From Cnuella takakiae (lineage in GTDB: Bacteria > Bacteroidota > Bacteroidia > Chitinophagales > Chitinophagaceae), in NCBI RefSeq assembly GCF_001953305.1, contig NZ_MTFE01000010.1:4577966-4627016 (forward strand): a DNA stretch of 49,051 nucleotides. The letters are read 5' to 3'. Under the pieces are notes generated by a model. That model had not been told where the DNA came from. It worked only from the letters and a program-made list of their open reading frames with translations, and ran no database searches. Below are positions 24,428 through 34,038 of the stretch, in pieces; the first letter of the stretch is position 1, and each line of letters starts with the position of its first letter. The translations under genes and the position numbers were made by a program.

Positions 24428-26833
24428 CTAAAATTTATAGGCATACCCGGTACGAAAGACCTGCGTTTCGTAATAGTCGGTGCTTACAAAATGAAAATTG
24501 GAACCCTTGATTTCTTTCCGGAGGCGATAAGTATTGAACAGGTCTGTGGCATTGGCGAAGAGCTCGCCGTTACCCTGCTGCACGGACTTTTTTAAACCCA
24601 TATCCAACGAAAAGCGGGCATACACTTTTCCTTGTGGAATGATATCGGGAGCCAGGTAAACAGCTGTAAGCTGCAGGTCTGTTTTTCCGCGCAAATGAAA
24701 TACCCCATTGAACTTCACACTACCCGATGTAGCTTCTTCGGCAGGTGCGTCATACAAGGTTGGCACCGGGTACTTATTGGCTATGCTAAATGCAGCAATG
24801 CGGTTGCGGTACAGGTTTGCATTGATATTGTAAGTAAAGCTTTGCCCTGCATTGTGCTGCCACAACATTTCGATACCGCCATTATAACTCCGGCCTGCAT
24901 TCTGAAATACGGAATAGATGATGGTACTGCCCGGCAGATTGGTACCGATGCGGGTGATGGTACCGTTGGTAGTACGGAAGTAAACCGCGGTGTACAGGTA
25001 TCCTTTAGGCAACTCTTTACGCAGTCCTGCTTCCACGGAATTGGTAAACTGAGGTTGCAGGGCAGGATTGCCCACCTTCAGTATTTCAGGATCATCATAC
25101 TTGGGAAAGATGCGGATATCGCCTTCATCAGGGCGGTCTACGCGGCGGTTATAATATAACGACAACTTGGTTTGATCACCCAGTTTATACCCCATGCGCA
25201 CACTTGGAAATGGCTGTACATAATTGTAGCCATCGCTTTTGTAGGTGTTGTGGTCCGGGTTAACCCTGTAGCTAAGGTGCACATACTCCCAACGCAGGCC
25301 CGCTTCCAGTTCAAAACGCTTTTGCTCATAAACATAATTGCCAAAAAGCGCCGGTATCGTTTCCTGGTACCTGGCCCAGCCTGCCGCATTGGTATCCAGC
25401 GGTGAGTTGATACCCGGGAAGAACCGCATATTGGTGGGAATGTTGCGCTGCCTGAATTTGAATCCCCCCTCAAAGCGGCCCTGCTTCAGGGGCCGGAAAT
25501 AATCGATGGAAAGATCACTTACATGTTCATCGGCAAGCAGCATAAAGGTGTCCCTGCCCGTATAGGCAGGCCTGATATCGGTAAGGAAATACTGCTCATC
25601 CTCGCGGTGAAAAGTGTAGTTGAACATCACCTGCAACAGGTGGCCCGGCTGTTGGAAGCGGTGCTGGTAGTTGGCCGAAACGGTGGCCGCCGTGTTTACT
25701 TCGTCTTCATAAAACTGCCAAAGCCTGCTGCGGTTGGTCAACTTGTCATTGAAGTAAGGAATATCGCCATGATCGCGCACATATTCGCTGCTGTACAAAC
25801 CCGATACGCTAACAGCATCGGCATCGCTTAGTTGCCAGTCAACACCTGCCTTTATGGTACCAACAGTGGTGATGCGGTTGCGTTTCACCTGGTTGCGGAT
25901 GGTATCGCCATTGCTGTAATAACGGGTGGTAAAATCGTTTTTATTGAGTGTTTTATTATACAGGTAATCGCCCTGCATAAAGGCATTGAACCTGTTCTTC
26001 CGGTAATTAAGCGACAACGACGGGTTGAACTTGGGCGTTGCCTGGTACTGTGGCCTTATGGAGGGCAGGTTTTCCTTTTTTTGCAACAAAGCACCCAGTC
26101 CTGTAGTCATCCCCAACTTGCCATTAAAACCTTGCTGCCCGCTTTTTTTGTAAATGATATTGATGATACCCGCAGCACCATTGGCATCGTATTTCGCCGA
26201 AGGGTTGTTGATGATCTCAACGCGTTCAATTGCCGATGCCGGAATATTATCCAGTGCAGCCTGGTTGCCAAAGCCCGTAAGTGCCGTTTGCCTGCCATCC
26301 AACAAAACCACCACCCTGTCGCTGCCCCGCAACTGCACCTTACCTCCTTCCGAGACGGTTATGCCCGGCAGGTTGCGCATGGCCTGCAACACCGATCCGC
26401 CGGCCTGGCTGATATTGTTCTGGATGGAAAAAACCTGTCTGTCCATGCGGCTGTTCGGGCCTTCCTGCCGGGCAGCCACCCGCAACTCCGACAATGTAGC
26501 AGCCATGGGAGCCAGGTTGATTATTCCCAGTTCGAGGTAGGCGCTCAACCTGCCCACCAGCAGTTTTTGCCAGCCCGGTGTATAACCTGCATGCGACAGT
26601 TGCAGCAGGTATTCGCCCGCTACCACACCGGGCAACTGAAAGCGGCCATCTTCGCCGCTGATGGTGCCTGCAACCAAACTACTGTCGCTCTTACGCAGTG
26701 TGATGGAAACAAAAGCCAGGGGCTGCCTGCCCGCATTGTCGCGCACCATACCTGAAAGGGAAACCGTTCCTGTTTGAGCAAACAATACGGGAGCAAAAAA
26801 TAAGGCGACAAGAAGAATCCAAAGCGATCGCAT
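24428..26833 (-). CDS. outer-membrane beta-barrel receptor (TonB-dependent, OMP_b-brl_3 type)
   Basis: 801 residues. Signal peptide MRSLWILLVALFFAPVLFAQ, then a carboxypeptidase-regulatory-like domain at about 25-110 (LSGMVRDNAGRQPLAFVSIT, DGRFQLPGVVAGEYLLQL), then a plug with LRNLPGITV-like QAMRNLPGITVSEGGKVQLR, VLLDGRQTAL and ERVEIINNPSAKYDANGAAG, then a barrel ending YETQVFRTGYAYKF. This is the Bacteroidota family in which the plug is followed by an OMP_b-brl_3 barrel. It probably imports a ligand across the outer membrane, but no SusD or surface lipoprotein is adjacent. The following gene on the same strand is the small secreted protein. Confidence 0.92.
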   Translation of the reverse strand: MRSLWILLVALFFAPVLFAQTGTVSLSGMVRDNAGRQPLAFVSITLRKSDSSLVAGTISGEDGRFQLPGVVAGEYLLQLSHAGYTPGWQKLLVGRLSAYLELGIINLAPMAATLSELRVAARQEGPNSRMDRQVFSIQNNISQAGGSVLQAMRNLPGITVSEGGKVQLRGSDRVVVLLDGRQTALTGFGNQAALDNIPASAIERVEIINNPSAKYDANGAAGIINIIYKKSGQQGFNGKLGMTTGLGALLQKKENLPSIRPQYQATPKFNPSLSLNYRKNRFNAFMQGDYLYNKTLNKNDFTTRYYSNGDTIRNQVKRNRITTVGTIKAGVDWQLSDADAVSVSGLYSSEYVRDHGDIPYFNDKLTNRSRLWQFYEDEVNTAATVSANYQHRFQQPGHLLQVMFNYTFHREDEQYFLTDIRPAYTGRDTFMLLADEHVSDLSIDYFRPLKQGRFEGGFKFRQRNIPTNMRFFPGINSPLDTNAAGWARYQETIPALFGNYVYEQKRFELEAGLRWEYVHLSYRVNPDHNTYKSDGYNYVQPFPSVRMGYKLGDQTKLSLYYNRRVDRPDEGDIRIFPKYDDPEILKVGNPALQPQFTNSVEAGLRKELPKGYLYTAVYFRTTNGTITRIGTNLPGSTIIYSVFQNAGRSYNGGIEMLWQHNAGQSFTYNINANLYRNRIAAFSIANKYPVPTLYDAPAEEATSGSVKFNGVFHLRGKTDLQLTAVYLAPDIIPQGKVYARFSLDMGLKKSVQQGNGELFANATDLFNTYRLRKEIKGSNFHFVSTDYYETQVFRTGYAYKF

Positions 26834-27077
26834 GAATTGATTTTATGATGATGCAGGGGTGCAAATTAGCAAATGAACCAGGGTGGTTTTATGATTGGTA
26901 ACTGTAAGCGCTACGGGTGCCTGCCGCGCCCAAATGCTGTCAACAGAGTATTCTGCGCCATTTGCCAGGGGAAATGGTACCGTATGTTTTACGCTCTTAA
27001 CGAAGCTGGATCGCGGGTTCCTGCACCCAACACTTACCCCCTACACTGGCTAAAAACACTTCAGCGCAAAGAGCAAA
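26834..27077. other. intergenic region, nothing recognised
   Basis: About 240 bases between the receptor and cytochrome genes. A plus-strand open frame at 26873-27127 lacks a credible start context and protein-like composition. The receptor's promoter should lie here. Confidence 0.4.
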
Positions 27078-27109
27078 AAACCCGCGTTGGCAGGGAGCCT
27101 TGCGGGTTT
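27078..27109 (-). terminator. intrinsic terminator of the cytochrome gene
   Basis: AAACCCGC (27078-27085) pairs with GCGGGTTT (27102-27109); the loop contains a further GGC/GCC pairing. On the minus strand the stem runs straight into TTTTTTG. It lies about 80 bases after the cytochrome stop codon. Confidence 0.75.
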
Positions 27110-27189
27110 AGGGTGTTGTCAGAATGATTTGATGATGGCAAGAGTACGGCCTATACAAAAAAGGGGCGGGTGCCGGCAATTGCAAAAGC

Positions 27190-27606
27190 TTACTTCGCCT
27201 GCGCGGTAACGGCGGGTGCGGCAGATTTTGCAGGATGTGCCTTTCCGTTATGACAGGTATAGCAGGTCACTTCCAGTTTAGCGGTAAGATCCTTGCTGTT
27301 TTTAACATCAAAGAATTTCTTATTGAGCTTTGCAGTCATGTTCATCATGCTGCGGGCAATGCCTTTGTGCTCGTTGGCATCGGAGGCAAAGTCCATCGAC
27401 TTCTGTTCCTGGTTGAATACATGGCAGAAATTACATTTAACACCCATGGAGGAGGTGAAATGTTTCATCACGCTGTCCATTTGTTGCTTGGTGGTGTTCT
27501 TGGGCATCACCTTGAGGTTTTTGTAGCGGGGTGTTTCATCATTGAGGGCAAAAGAGCTGGCCACAACAACAAGGAGGAGCAGTAGAATGGTAGTTGTTTG
27601 TTTCAT
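27190..27606 (-). CDS. small di-heme c-type cytochrome
   Basis: 138 residues with a Sec signal peptide (TTILLLLLVVVASSFA) and two heme-attachment motifs, CNFCH at 58-62 and CYTCH at 115-119. The layout, a conserved segment YKNLKVMPKNTTKQQMDSVM before the first heme, matches the small Bacteroidota and Acidobacteriota proteins annotated as photosynthetic-reaction-centre cytochrome c subunit-like, which have nothing to do with photosynthesis here. It should carry electrons in the periplasm. The C-terminus is an Ala/Pro/Lys tail. It stands alone and has its own terminator. Confidence 0.93.
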   Translation of the reverse strand: MKQTTTILLLLLVVVASSFALNDETPRYKNLKVMPKNTTKQQMDSVMKHFTSSMGVKCNFCHVFNQEQKSMDFASDANEHKGIARSMMNMTAKLNKKFFDVKNSKDLTAKLEVTCYTCHNGKAHPAKSAAPAVTAQAK

Positions 27607-27692
27607 ATCCGGAGCTTTGGCGATGAATATACGGGAAAGTTTTTCAACTCGTCAGTAAGATACATAGAAGGTAACCTTTTTTAACCTCCAGG

Positions 27693-28043
27693 CTACAGGT
27701 CCAGGTGCTTTACCTGCACCTTTGTACTGCCTGCCTCACGGATAATAAGGGTAGCCCGCGGGCCTACCAGAAAGTCGGCTGCCGCAACTAATGGCCGCAT
27801 CAGGTCCAGCATGGCCGCTGCGTCATGACCCAGGAAAGTCCATTGCTGAAAACCGCCTTTTTCATTGTACCGGGCATCGTCCAAAATACCAAGGTTTTGG
27901 GTGCGCAGTGCTGCGTCCAACTGTTGTTGCAGCTGCAGGGCAGCGGCCTCCTCCACGGCATCCTGTTCATCGAGGAAAAAACTGAGTTGCAAGGAATCTT
28001 TATATATCACAACCCGAAAAGTAGGAAAAAAGGGCTGCAGCAC
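27693..28043 (-). CDS. hypothetical protein, start uncertain
   Basis: At least 116 residues from a GTG at 28043. The protein reads as real (VVIYKDSLQLSFFLDEQDAV, then an acidic/Gln-rich helix, then ARYNEKGGFQQWTFLGHDAA), but I recognise no family. The frame stays open and protein-like 14 codons above the GTG (ITPKPRPQSPQLVLQ) and then meets a run of eight T. One extra T there would join it to an ATG at about 28133. So either translation starts at GTG, or the 5' end is frameshifted or misread at the homopolymer. No signal peptide is obvious. It lies 86 bases upstream of the cytochrome start, same strand. Confidence 0.5.
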   Translation of the reverse strand: MLQPFFPTFRVVIYKDSLQLSFFLDEQDAVEEAAALQLQQQLDAALRTQNLGILDDARYNEKGGFQQWTFLGHDAAAMLDLMRPLVAAADFLVGPRATLIIREAGSTKVQVKHLDL

Positions 28044-28596
28044 CAGTTGCGGGCTTTGTGGCCTGGGTTTGGGCGTGATGTTGAAAAAAAATTTCCCTTT
28101 AAAAGTGTAAGATTTACACCTATAAATTGGTTGGGCATCTGCGCCAAATGCTTCGCAAACCCTCCACCAGCAAGGGTTTTAACAATTAGTTACCGCGTTA
28201 GGCGCAATAGAATTAGAAAGAAATTGGTTTCTTGCTGCCTGCAGACCATCGTAAAATTGTATCAGCAAGCAAGTTAATAGCGCCGTTTGCTAACCTGCAT
28301 CAACACCAAGGCAAGCTGTAAAGCCCAGCACAAAAAAATATTTCGAACTCTTTCATATGGCAAGCAATCGTTAGTCGCCCGCTGTTTCCACAGTGGGCTT
28401 TTTTATGCCCGGAACCTTGGGGTGAAGAAGAACGGCTAACGGGAAACCCCAGGTTGCATGGTGAAGGATCCATCAAAATAGGATTGCTGCAAACAGGGGT
28501 GCAGGACCAAGGCTCCAGGTACAGAACCAAAAGAAACAATTGCCTAGCATCCACCCTTGCTTTTCACCCACTATCTTACCGGAAAGAAAAGAAGCC
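28044..28596. other. 550-base intergenic region with one plus-strand terminator-like hairpin
   Basis: Between the hypothetical gene and the SDR gene. GCCCGCTGT-TTCC-ACAGTGGGC (28377-28398, one G-T pair) is followed by TTTTTT, an intrinsic terminator on the plus strand, although no plus-strand gene precedes it. A small RNA ending there is possible. No credible reading frame is present in the gap. Confidence 0.4.
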
Positions 28597-29286
28597 ATGA
28601 GCCAACCCAAAACCATACTCATTACCGGCGCCACCGGGAACCTGGGCACCGTTGTCAGCCAGTATTTTTTAGCAAAAGGCTACACCGTTATCGGTACGGC
28701 CCGGAGCAAAGACAGTACCGCCGACAACCCGTCCTTTCACCTGTACACTGTAAACCTGGCCGACGAAGTGGAAGTAGCCGGCTTTGTAGCACGTGCAGCA
28801 GCAGACCATGGCCGCATAGATGCAGCCCTGCTGCTTGCCGGCGGTTTTGCCATGGGCGATATTGCCGCTACCAGCAGCGCCGCCATCAGGGAGCAGGTAG
28901 CACTCAATTTTGAAACAGCCTACCACGTGGTGCGGCCGTTGCTAAGCCATATGCAGCAAAATGGAAGAGGAAGGATCGTGTTTACAGGCAGCCGGCCGGC
29001 ACTGGAGCCCAAGGCAGGACATAGCATGCTGGCTTATGCCCTCAGCAAGGCCCTATTGTTTCAGCTTGCCGACATGATCAATGCAGCAAACAGGGGCTCC
29101 GGCATCAATGCGGCCGTTATTGTACCCGGCACCATCGACACGCCAGCCAACCGGCAAGGTATGCCCGATGCGGATTTCAGCACCTGGGTAAAACCCGAAA
29201 GCATTGCAGCAGCCCTTTACTTCCTGGTTTCGGAAAGTGGCAGCGCGGTGAGCGATGCGGTACTCAAGCTGTATAACGGCGCCTGA
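28597..29286 (+). CDS. short-chain dehydrogenase/reductase (SDR), unknown substrate
   Basis: 229 residues from the ATG at 28597. The NAD(P)-binding motif TGATGNLG is at residues 10-17. The catalytic region has FTGSRPALEPKAGHSMLAYALSKA, giving the Ser/Tyr-xxx-Lys set, though the usual NNAG element reads as LLAGGFAMG. It is shorter than most SDRs and has a C-terminal SESGSAVSDAVLKLYNGA rather than the common VDGG ending. It resembles the uncharacterised SDRs of the dihydropteridine reductase type. It is cytoplasmic and has no obvious operon partner; the next gene is convergent. Confidence 0.87.
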   Translation: MSQPKTILITGATGNLGTVVSQYFLAKGYTVIGTARSKDSTADNPSFHLYTVNLADEVEVAGFVARAAADHGRIDAALLLAGGFAMGDIAATSSAAIREQVALNFETAYHVVRPLLSHMQQNGRGRIVFTGSRPALEPKAGHSMLAYALSKALLFQLADMINAANRGSGINAAVIVPGTIDTPANRQGMPDADFSTWVKPESIAAALYFLVSESGSAVSDAVLKLYNGA

Positions 29287-29410
29287 GCAGGGGTCAAAAA
29301 CAAAGAACCACAGCAATGGATAAACGCTACACCGGGAAGGTTCCTGGCGGAGCGGCCGATTCCATTACTGTGGTTCGGGATATTGTACAAGCAGCAAAAG
29401 CAGGTACCCC

Positions 29411-29908
29411 TTATTTCAGGTGGCCGTTAAGCACTTTGGCCAGCTCAAACATGCTGATCTGTGCCTTTCCGAAGATGGGCTTGAGGGCCTCGTCGGAATT
29501 GATCATGCGCCTGTTGGCCTTATCCTGCAGGTTGTTTTTCTTGATATGCTCCCATACTTTCTTTACTACTTCGGTGCGGGGCAGGGGCCTGGCGCCAATT
29601 ACCTTCGACAGCTGCTCGCTGGGTGTCAGCGGAGCCATGAAAGCGGCATTGGCAGTACCTCCGCTACGCTTGGCACCCGCTTTCTTTGCGGCAGCTTTGG
29701 GAGCGGCGGCTTTTTTAGCAGGAGCTTTCTTAGCGGGTGCAGCCTTCTTGGCGGCAGCCTTCGGAGCGGCCTTAGCAGCAGCCTTGGGAGCAGCCTTGGC
29801 GGCAGCTTTAGGTGCGGCCTTTGCAGCGGTTTTAGGAGCGGCCTTAGCGGCGGCTTTTGCGGGAGCTTTTGCTTGCTTGGTAGTTGCTTTCTTTGCAGCT
29901 TTTGCCAT
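29411..29908 (-). CDS. SWIB/MDM2-domain protein with histone H1-like tail
   Basis: 165 residues with two contrasting halves. Residues 1-85 consist almost wholly of Ala, Lys and Pro in repeats of the AAPKAAAK kind, as in histone H1 C-terminal tails and bacterial H1-like proteins. Residues about 90-164 form an SWIB domain (FMAPLTPSEQLSKVIGA, then VVKKVWEHIKKNNLQD and MFELAKVLNGHLK). SWIB domains occur in eukaryotic chromatin remodelers and in some bacteria, notably chlamydiae. It is probably a nucleoid-associated DNA-binding and compacting protein. The start ATG is at 29908. The repetitive codons make the gene GC-rich and prone to length change. It is convergent with the SDR gene. Confidence 0.93.
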   Translation of the reverse strand: MAKAAKKATTKQAKAPAKAAAKAAPKTAAKAAPKAAAKAAPKAAAKAAPKAAAKKAAPAKKAPAKKAAAPKAAAKKAGAKRSGGTANAAFMAPLTPSEQLSKVIGARPLPRTEVVKKVWEHIKKNNLQDKANRRMINSDEALKPIFGKAQISMFELAKVLNGHLK

Positions 29909-30193
29909 AACTGAGTAATTAAAGTTTAGCGTATTATCCTACTAATTTAGGTTATCGTTGCTCATAATAAAATTTCATGCCTTAGTTGTGACTAACCCGT
30001 GGATAAGTGCAGGCAAATACCAAGGCTTTCAATTGGTAAAAAGCTGTAAACAGAACCGCCACACCTCTTGGTTTGCCTGCTTAAAACATAGCGCCAGCAG
30101 CCCGGAATAAGGATAAGAAGCGCCATGGGCCTCATTTAGACAGCAAAAGCAAAATCCCTTCCTCACGGAAGACAACAACCGAAAAAAGCACAT

Positions 30194-31171
30194 ATGGATA
30201 CCGTAAGATGGGCCATTTTAGGAGCCGGAAAAATCGCACACAAATTTGCACAAGACATTCAGCAGGTGCCCAATGCCCGCCTGGTGGCGGTGGCTGCCCG
30301 TGACAAGGAGCGGGCCCGGGTCTTTGCCAGCCAGTACCAGGCTCCTATTGCCTGCACCTACCAGGAGCTCTATGCACACCCCGAAGTAGATGCTGTTTAT
30401 ATCGCCACTACTCACAATTTTCACCTGGAGCAAAGCCTTGCCTGTATTGAAGCCGGCAAGGCAGTTCTGTGCGAAAAACCCATCACCATCAACCACCATC
30501 AGCTCGGGCAACTAACAGCGGCTGCCCGGCAGCGGGGTGTATTGCTCATGGAAGCGCTGTGGACCTGGCTGCTGCCTGCCATGCAGCAGGCAAAGGCATG
30601 GGTTAAGGAGGGCCGCATCGGGGCCATACAAACCATCCATGCCGACTTCTGCTACCTCATGCCTTACGAACCGGAGGGCAGGTTGTACAATCCCCAGCTG
30701 GCAGGTGGTGCGCTATTAGACCTGGGTATCTACCCCGTTGCTTTTACTACCTATTTCATGGGCGGCAGCCCCGATACCATCCGCGCCACAGCCATCATGA
30801 CCGATACCGGTGTGGATGCCAGCACCAGCATGATCTTTCAATATGGCGCCGTGCCTGCATTCCTCTACTGTTCCCTTGCAGGCAGGTCGAAGGTGCAGGC
30901 GGTGATCATGGGTGAAAACGGGCATATAGTAGTACCCGACTTTTTCAAGGCTTCAAAAGCCTTTCTGTATAATGCGGAAGGGAAAGAAACGGATCGCTTC
31001 GATGATGGCCGCAGTACGCTGGGGTACAACTACGAAATTGAAGAAGCCAGCCGCTGTTTTTTGGAGGGCCGTACCGAAAGCAGCCAGGTACCTCTGGACA
31101 GCAGCCTTGCCATCCAGGAAATATTGACTACGGTAAGAACGCAGATAGGTTTGAAATATCCTTTCGAGTGA
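30194..31171 (+). CDS. Gfo/Idh/MocA-family oxidoreductase
   Basis: 325 residues. The N-terminal Rossmann fold has WAILGAGKIAHKFAQDI with GxGxxA, then VAAVAARD-like LVAVAARDKERA, and the family signature AGKAVLCEKPITIN, whose Lys is catalytic. The C-terminal alpha/beta domain has GGALLDLGIYPVAFTTYFMG. It should be an NAD(P)-dependent sugar or polyol dehydrogenase, closest by eye to the trans-1,2-dihydrobenzene-1,2-diol dehydrogenase / D-xylose dehydrogenase group. No signal peptide, so it is cytoplasmic, unlike the exported relative at 44088. It stands alone, ending at a bidirectional terminator before pgl. Confidence 0.92.
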   Translation: MDTVRWAILGAGKIAHKFAQDIQQVPNARLVAVAARDKERARVFASQYQAPIACTYQELYAHPEVDAVYIATTHNFHLEQSLACIEAGKAVLCEKPITINHHQLGQLTAAARQRGVLLMEALWTWLLPAMQQAKAWVKEGRIGAIQTIHADFCYLMPYEPEGRLYNPQLAGGALLDLGIYPVAFTTYFMGGSPDTIRATAIMTDTGVDASTSMIFQYGAVPAFLYCSLAGRSKVQAVIMGENGHIVVPDFFKASKAFLYNAEGKETDRFDDGRSTLGYNYEIEEASRCFLEGRTESSQVPLDSSLAIQEILTTVRTQIGLKYPFE

Positions 31172-31395
31172 GCAGTGGCAGCCAACTATTGCATATTGAG
31201 TTTCGCAGGTAAGTGGTGAAGCCCGGGCATAGGTTGGAGCATTAATCAACCCCTGTTTCATAGGTACAGAAAGGTTCGTTGGTAATGCAAAGTGGGTGAA
31301 GCCGGTTACCAGTAAGCCGGTAACGCGTTAAATATGGGTATAGAAGCTGTAAAAACCAAGCCCTGCACTACTTATTTGTATAGTTGTAAAAAAAA

Positions 31396-31417
31396 TCGAC
31401 AGTAACCTTACTGTCGA
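31396..31417. terminator. bidirectional terminator between convergent genes
   Basis: TCGACAGTAA-CC-TTACTGTCGA, flanked by A9 on the left and CTTTTTATT on the right, gives a stem with U-runs on both strands. It lies between the Gfo gene (plus, ends 31171) and pgl (minus, ends 31439). Confidence 0.85.
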
Positions 31418-31438
31418 CTTTTTATTATGGTTGTTCAT

Positions 31439-32167
31439 TTATCGTTTTTGCAGTTGTGCAGCCGCAGCCTCATCTACCAGCCAGTGCACGGTATCTGCAT
31501 CCTTGCGAATAAGTTGGGAAGGGTACTGATTCGTATCAGGTGCGCCTTCCAGTACCTCGTACAGGGCCTTGGCCTTATTGGCGCCAAAGGTGAGGAAAGC
31601 GATCTTCCGGGCTGCATTGATCAGGGTAGCCGTCAGCGTGATGCGGTACATATCCTGTGGCGCCAGCCAATAGGCATCCACCAGCTTTTCCTGTTCGGTT
31701 AAAACGGCCGTACCGGGAAACAGGGATGCAGTATGCCCGTCATCACCCATACCCAGGAGAATGAGGTCGAACTGGGGCTTGAAGCCACCAAAAAGCTCCA
31801 GCAGGATTTGCTCGTATTCCTTTGCATAAGCCTCAGGCGACACTTCTGCTTTCCACATCGGGAAGATCTGCTCCGCCGGCACAGGCACTTTGTCCAGCAG
31901 GGCCTCTTTCGACATCTTGTAATTGCTCTTTTCATCATCCAGCGGCACCCACCGCTCGTCGCCCCAGAAAACATAGGTCCGGGCCCAGGGCACTTCGTTC
32001 AGGTAAGGCGGTTCGGCCAGCATATGGTACAACTGTACCGGTGAAGAACCACCTGTAAGCGCTACCACAAAGCGGCCGTCACGGGCCACGGCCTCTTTGG
32101 CGGTTTGTACAAAAAGGTCGGCGGCAAAAGTGCTCAGGGCTGTTTTATCGGTAAATACTTGGAGCAT
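31439..32167 (-). CDS. pgl: 6-phosphogluconolactonase
   Basis: 242 residues of the DevB/SOL type. It hydrolyses 6-phosphoglucono-1,5-lactone to 6-phosphogluconate in the oxidative pentose phosphate pathway. Motifs are VALTGGSSPVQLYHML, the active-site TYVFWGDERWVPLDDEKSN and FDLILLGMGDDGHTASLFPG. The start is the ATG at 32167; a much longer open frame upstream runs through a repeat tract and the zwf 3' end and is not protein-like. It is the last gene of the gnd-zwf-pgl order, 212 bases after zwf, with a word-repeat hairpin in the gap. Confidence 0.95.
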   Translation of the reverse strand: MLQVFTDKTALSTFAADLFVQTAKEAVARDGRFVVALTGGSSPVQLYHMLAEPPYLNEVPWARTYVFWGDERWVPLDDEKSNYKMSKEALLDKVPVPAEQIFPMWKAEVSPEAYAKEYEQILLELFGGFKPQFDLILLGMGDDGHTASLFPGTAVLTEQEKLVDAYWLAPQDMYRITLTATLINAARKIAFLTFGANKAKALYEVLEGAPDTNQYPSQLIRKDADTVHWLVDEAAAAQLQKR

Positions 32168-32195
32168 CTGCTGTTCTTTTTCCTGTCTAAAATAA

Positions 32196-32331
32196 ATGAA
32201 TAAACCACGAAGACGACGGACAACAGACCACGGACGAAAAGGTAAGTTGCAAATTAGTCCGTTATCTGCCGTCCGTCGTCCGTGGTCTGTCGTCCGTTGT
32301 CTATCACCTGTCGTCTGTCGTCGGTTGCCCA
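32196..32331. repeat. CGTCCGT word-repeat tract forming a large hairpin
   Basis: On one side ACGACGGACAACAGACCACG, and after about 45 bases CGTCCGTGGTCTGTCGTCCG, a near-perfect reverse complement with two mismatches in 24. The word (C/T)GTCCGT recurs about ten times. It fills the zwf-pgl gap. Confidence 0.8.
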
Positions 32332-32379
32332 TGATGTACCCGCTAGGTGCGGGGTGTCTCAAAACGTACCGAACCGGTA

Positions 32380-33885
<1,506 letters not shown>

Positions 33886-33916
33886 GGTGGTAGAATATTG
33901 AGATGAATGATTGGGT

Positions 33917-34034
33917 ACACCTAACAGGTCTTAAAGACCTGTTAGGTGTTGTTTTAAACCTATAAGGTTTTTAAAACCTGATAGGTTTTGCGAGGTGAAA
34001 ACCTTCAAGATTTTTTAAACCCTTATAGGTTTAA
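33917..34034. repeat. AACCTATAAGGTT word-repeat tract with several hairpins
   Basis: ACACCTAACAGGTCT-TAA-AGACCTGTTAGGTGT (33917-33949) is a perfect 15-bp hairpin. Related palindromes AAACCTATAAGGTTT, AAAACCTGATAGGTTTT and AAACCCTTATAGGTTT follow. The tract almost fills the gap between gnd and zwf. Confidence 0.8.
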
Positions 34035-34038
34035 AAGA

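Noticed and set aside
26873-27127. 84-codon plus-strand frame with several Cys
   Set aside because: Composition is not protein-like, and its end crosses the cytochrome terminator on the other strand.
27190-27606. Photosynthetic reaction-centre cytochrome subunit in the literal sense
   Set aside because: The protein has two hemes, not four, and no other photosynthesis gene is present; the family name is historical.
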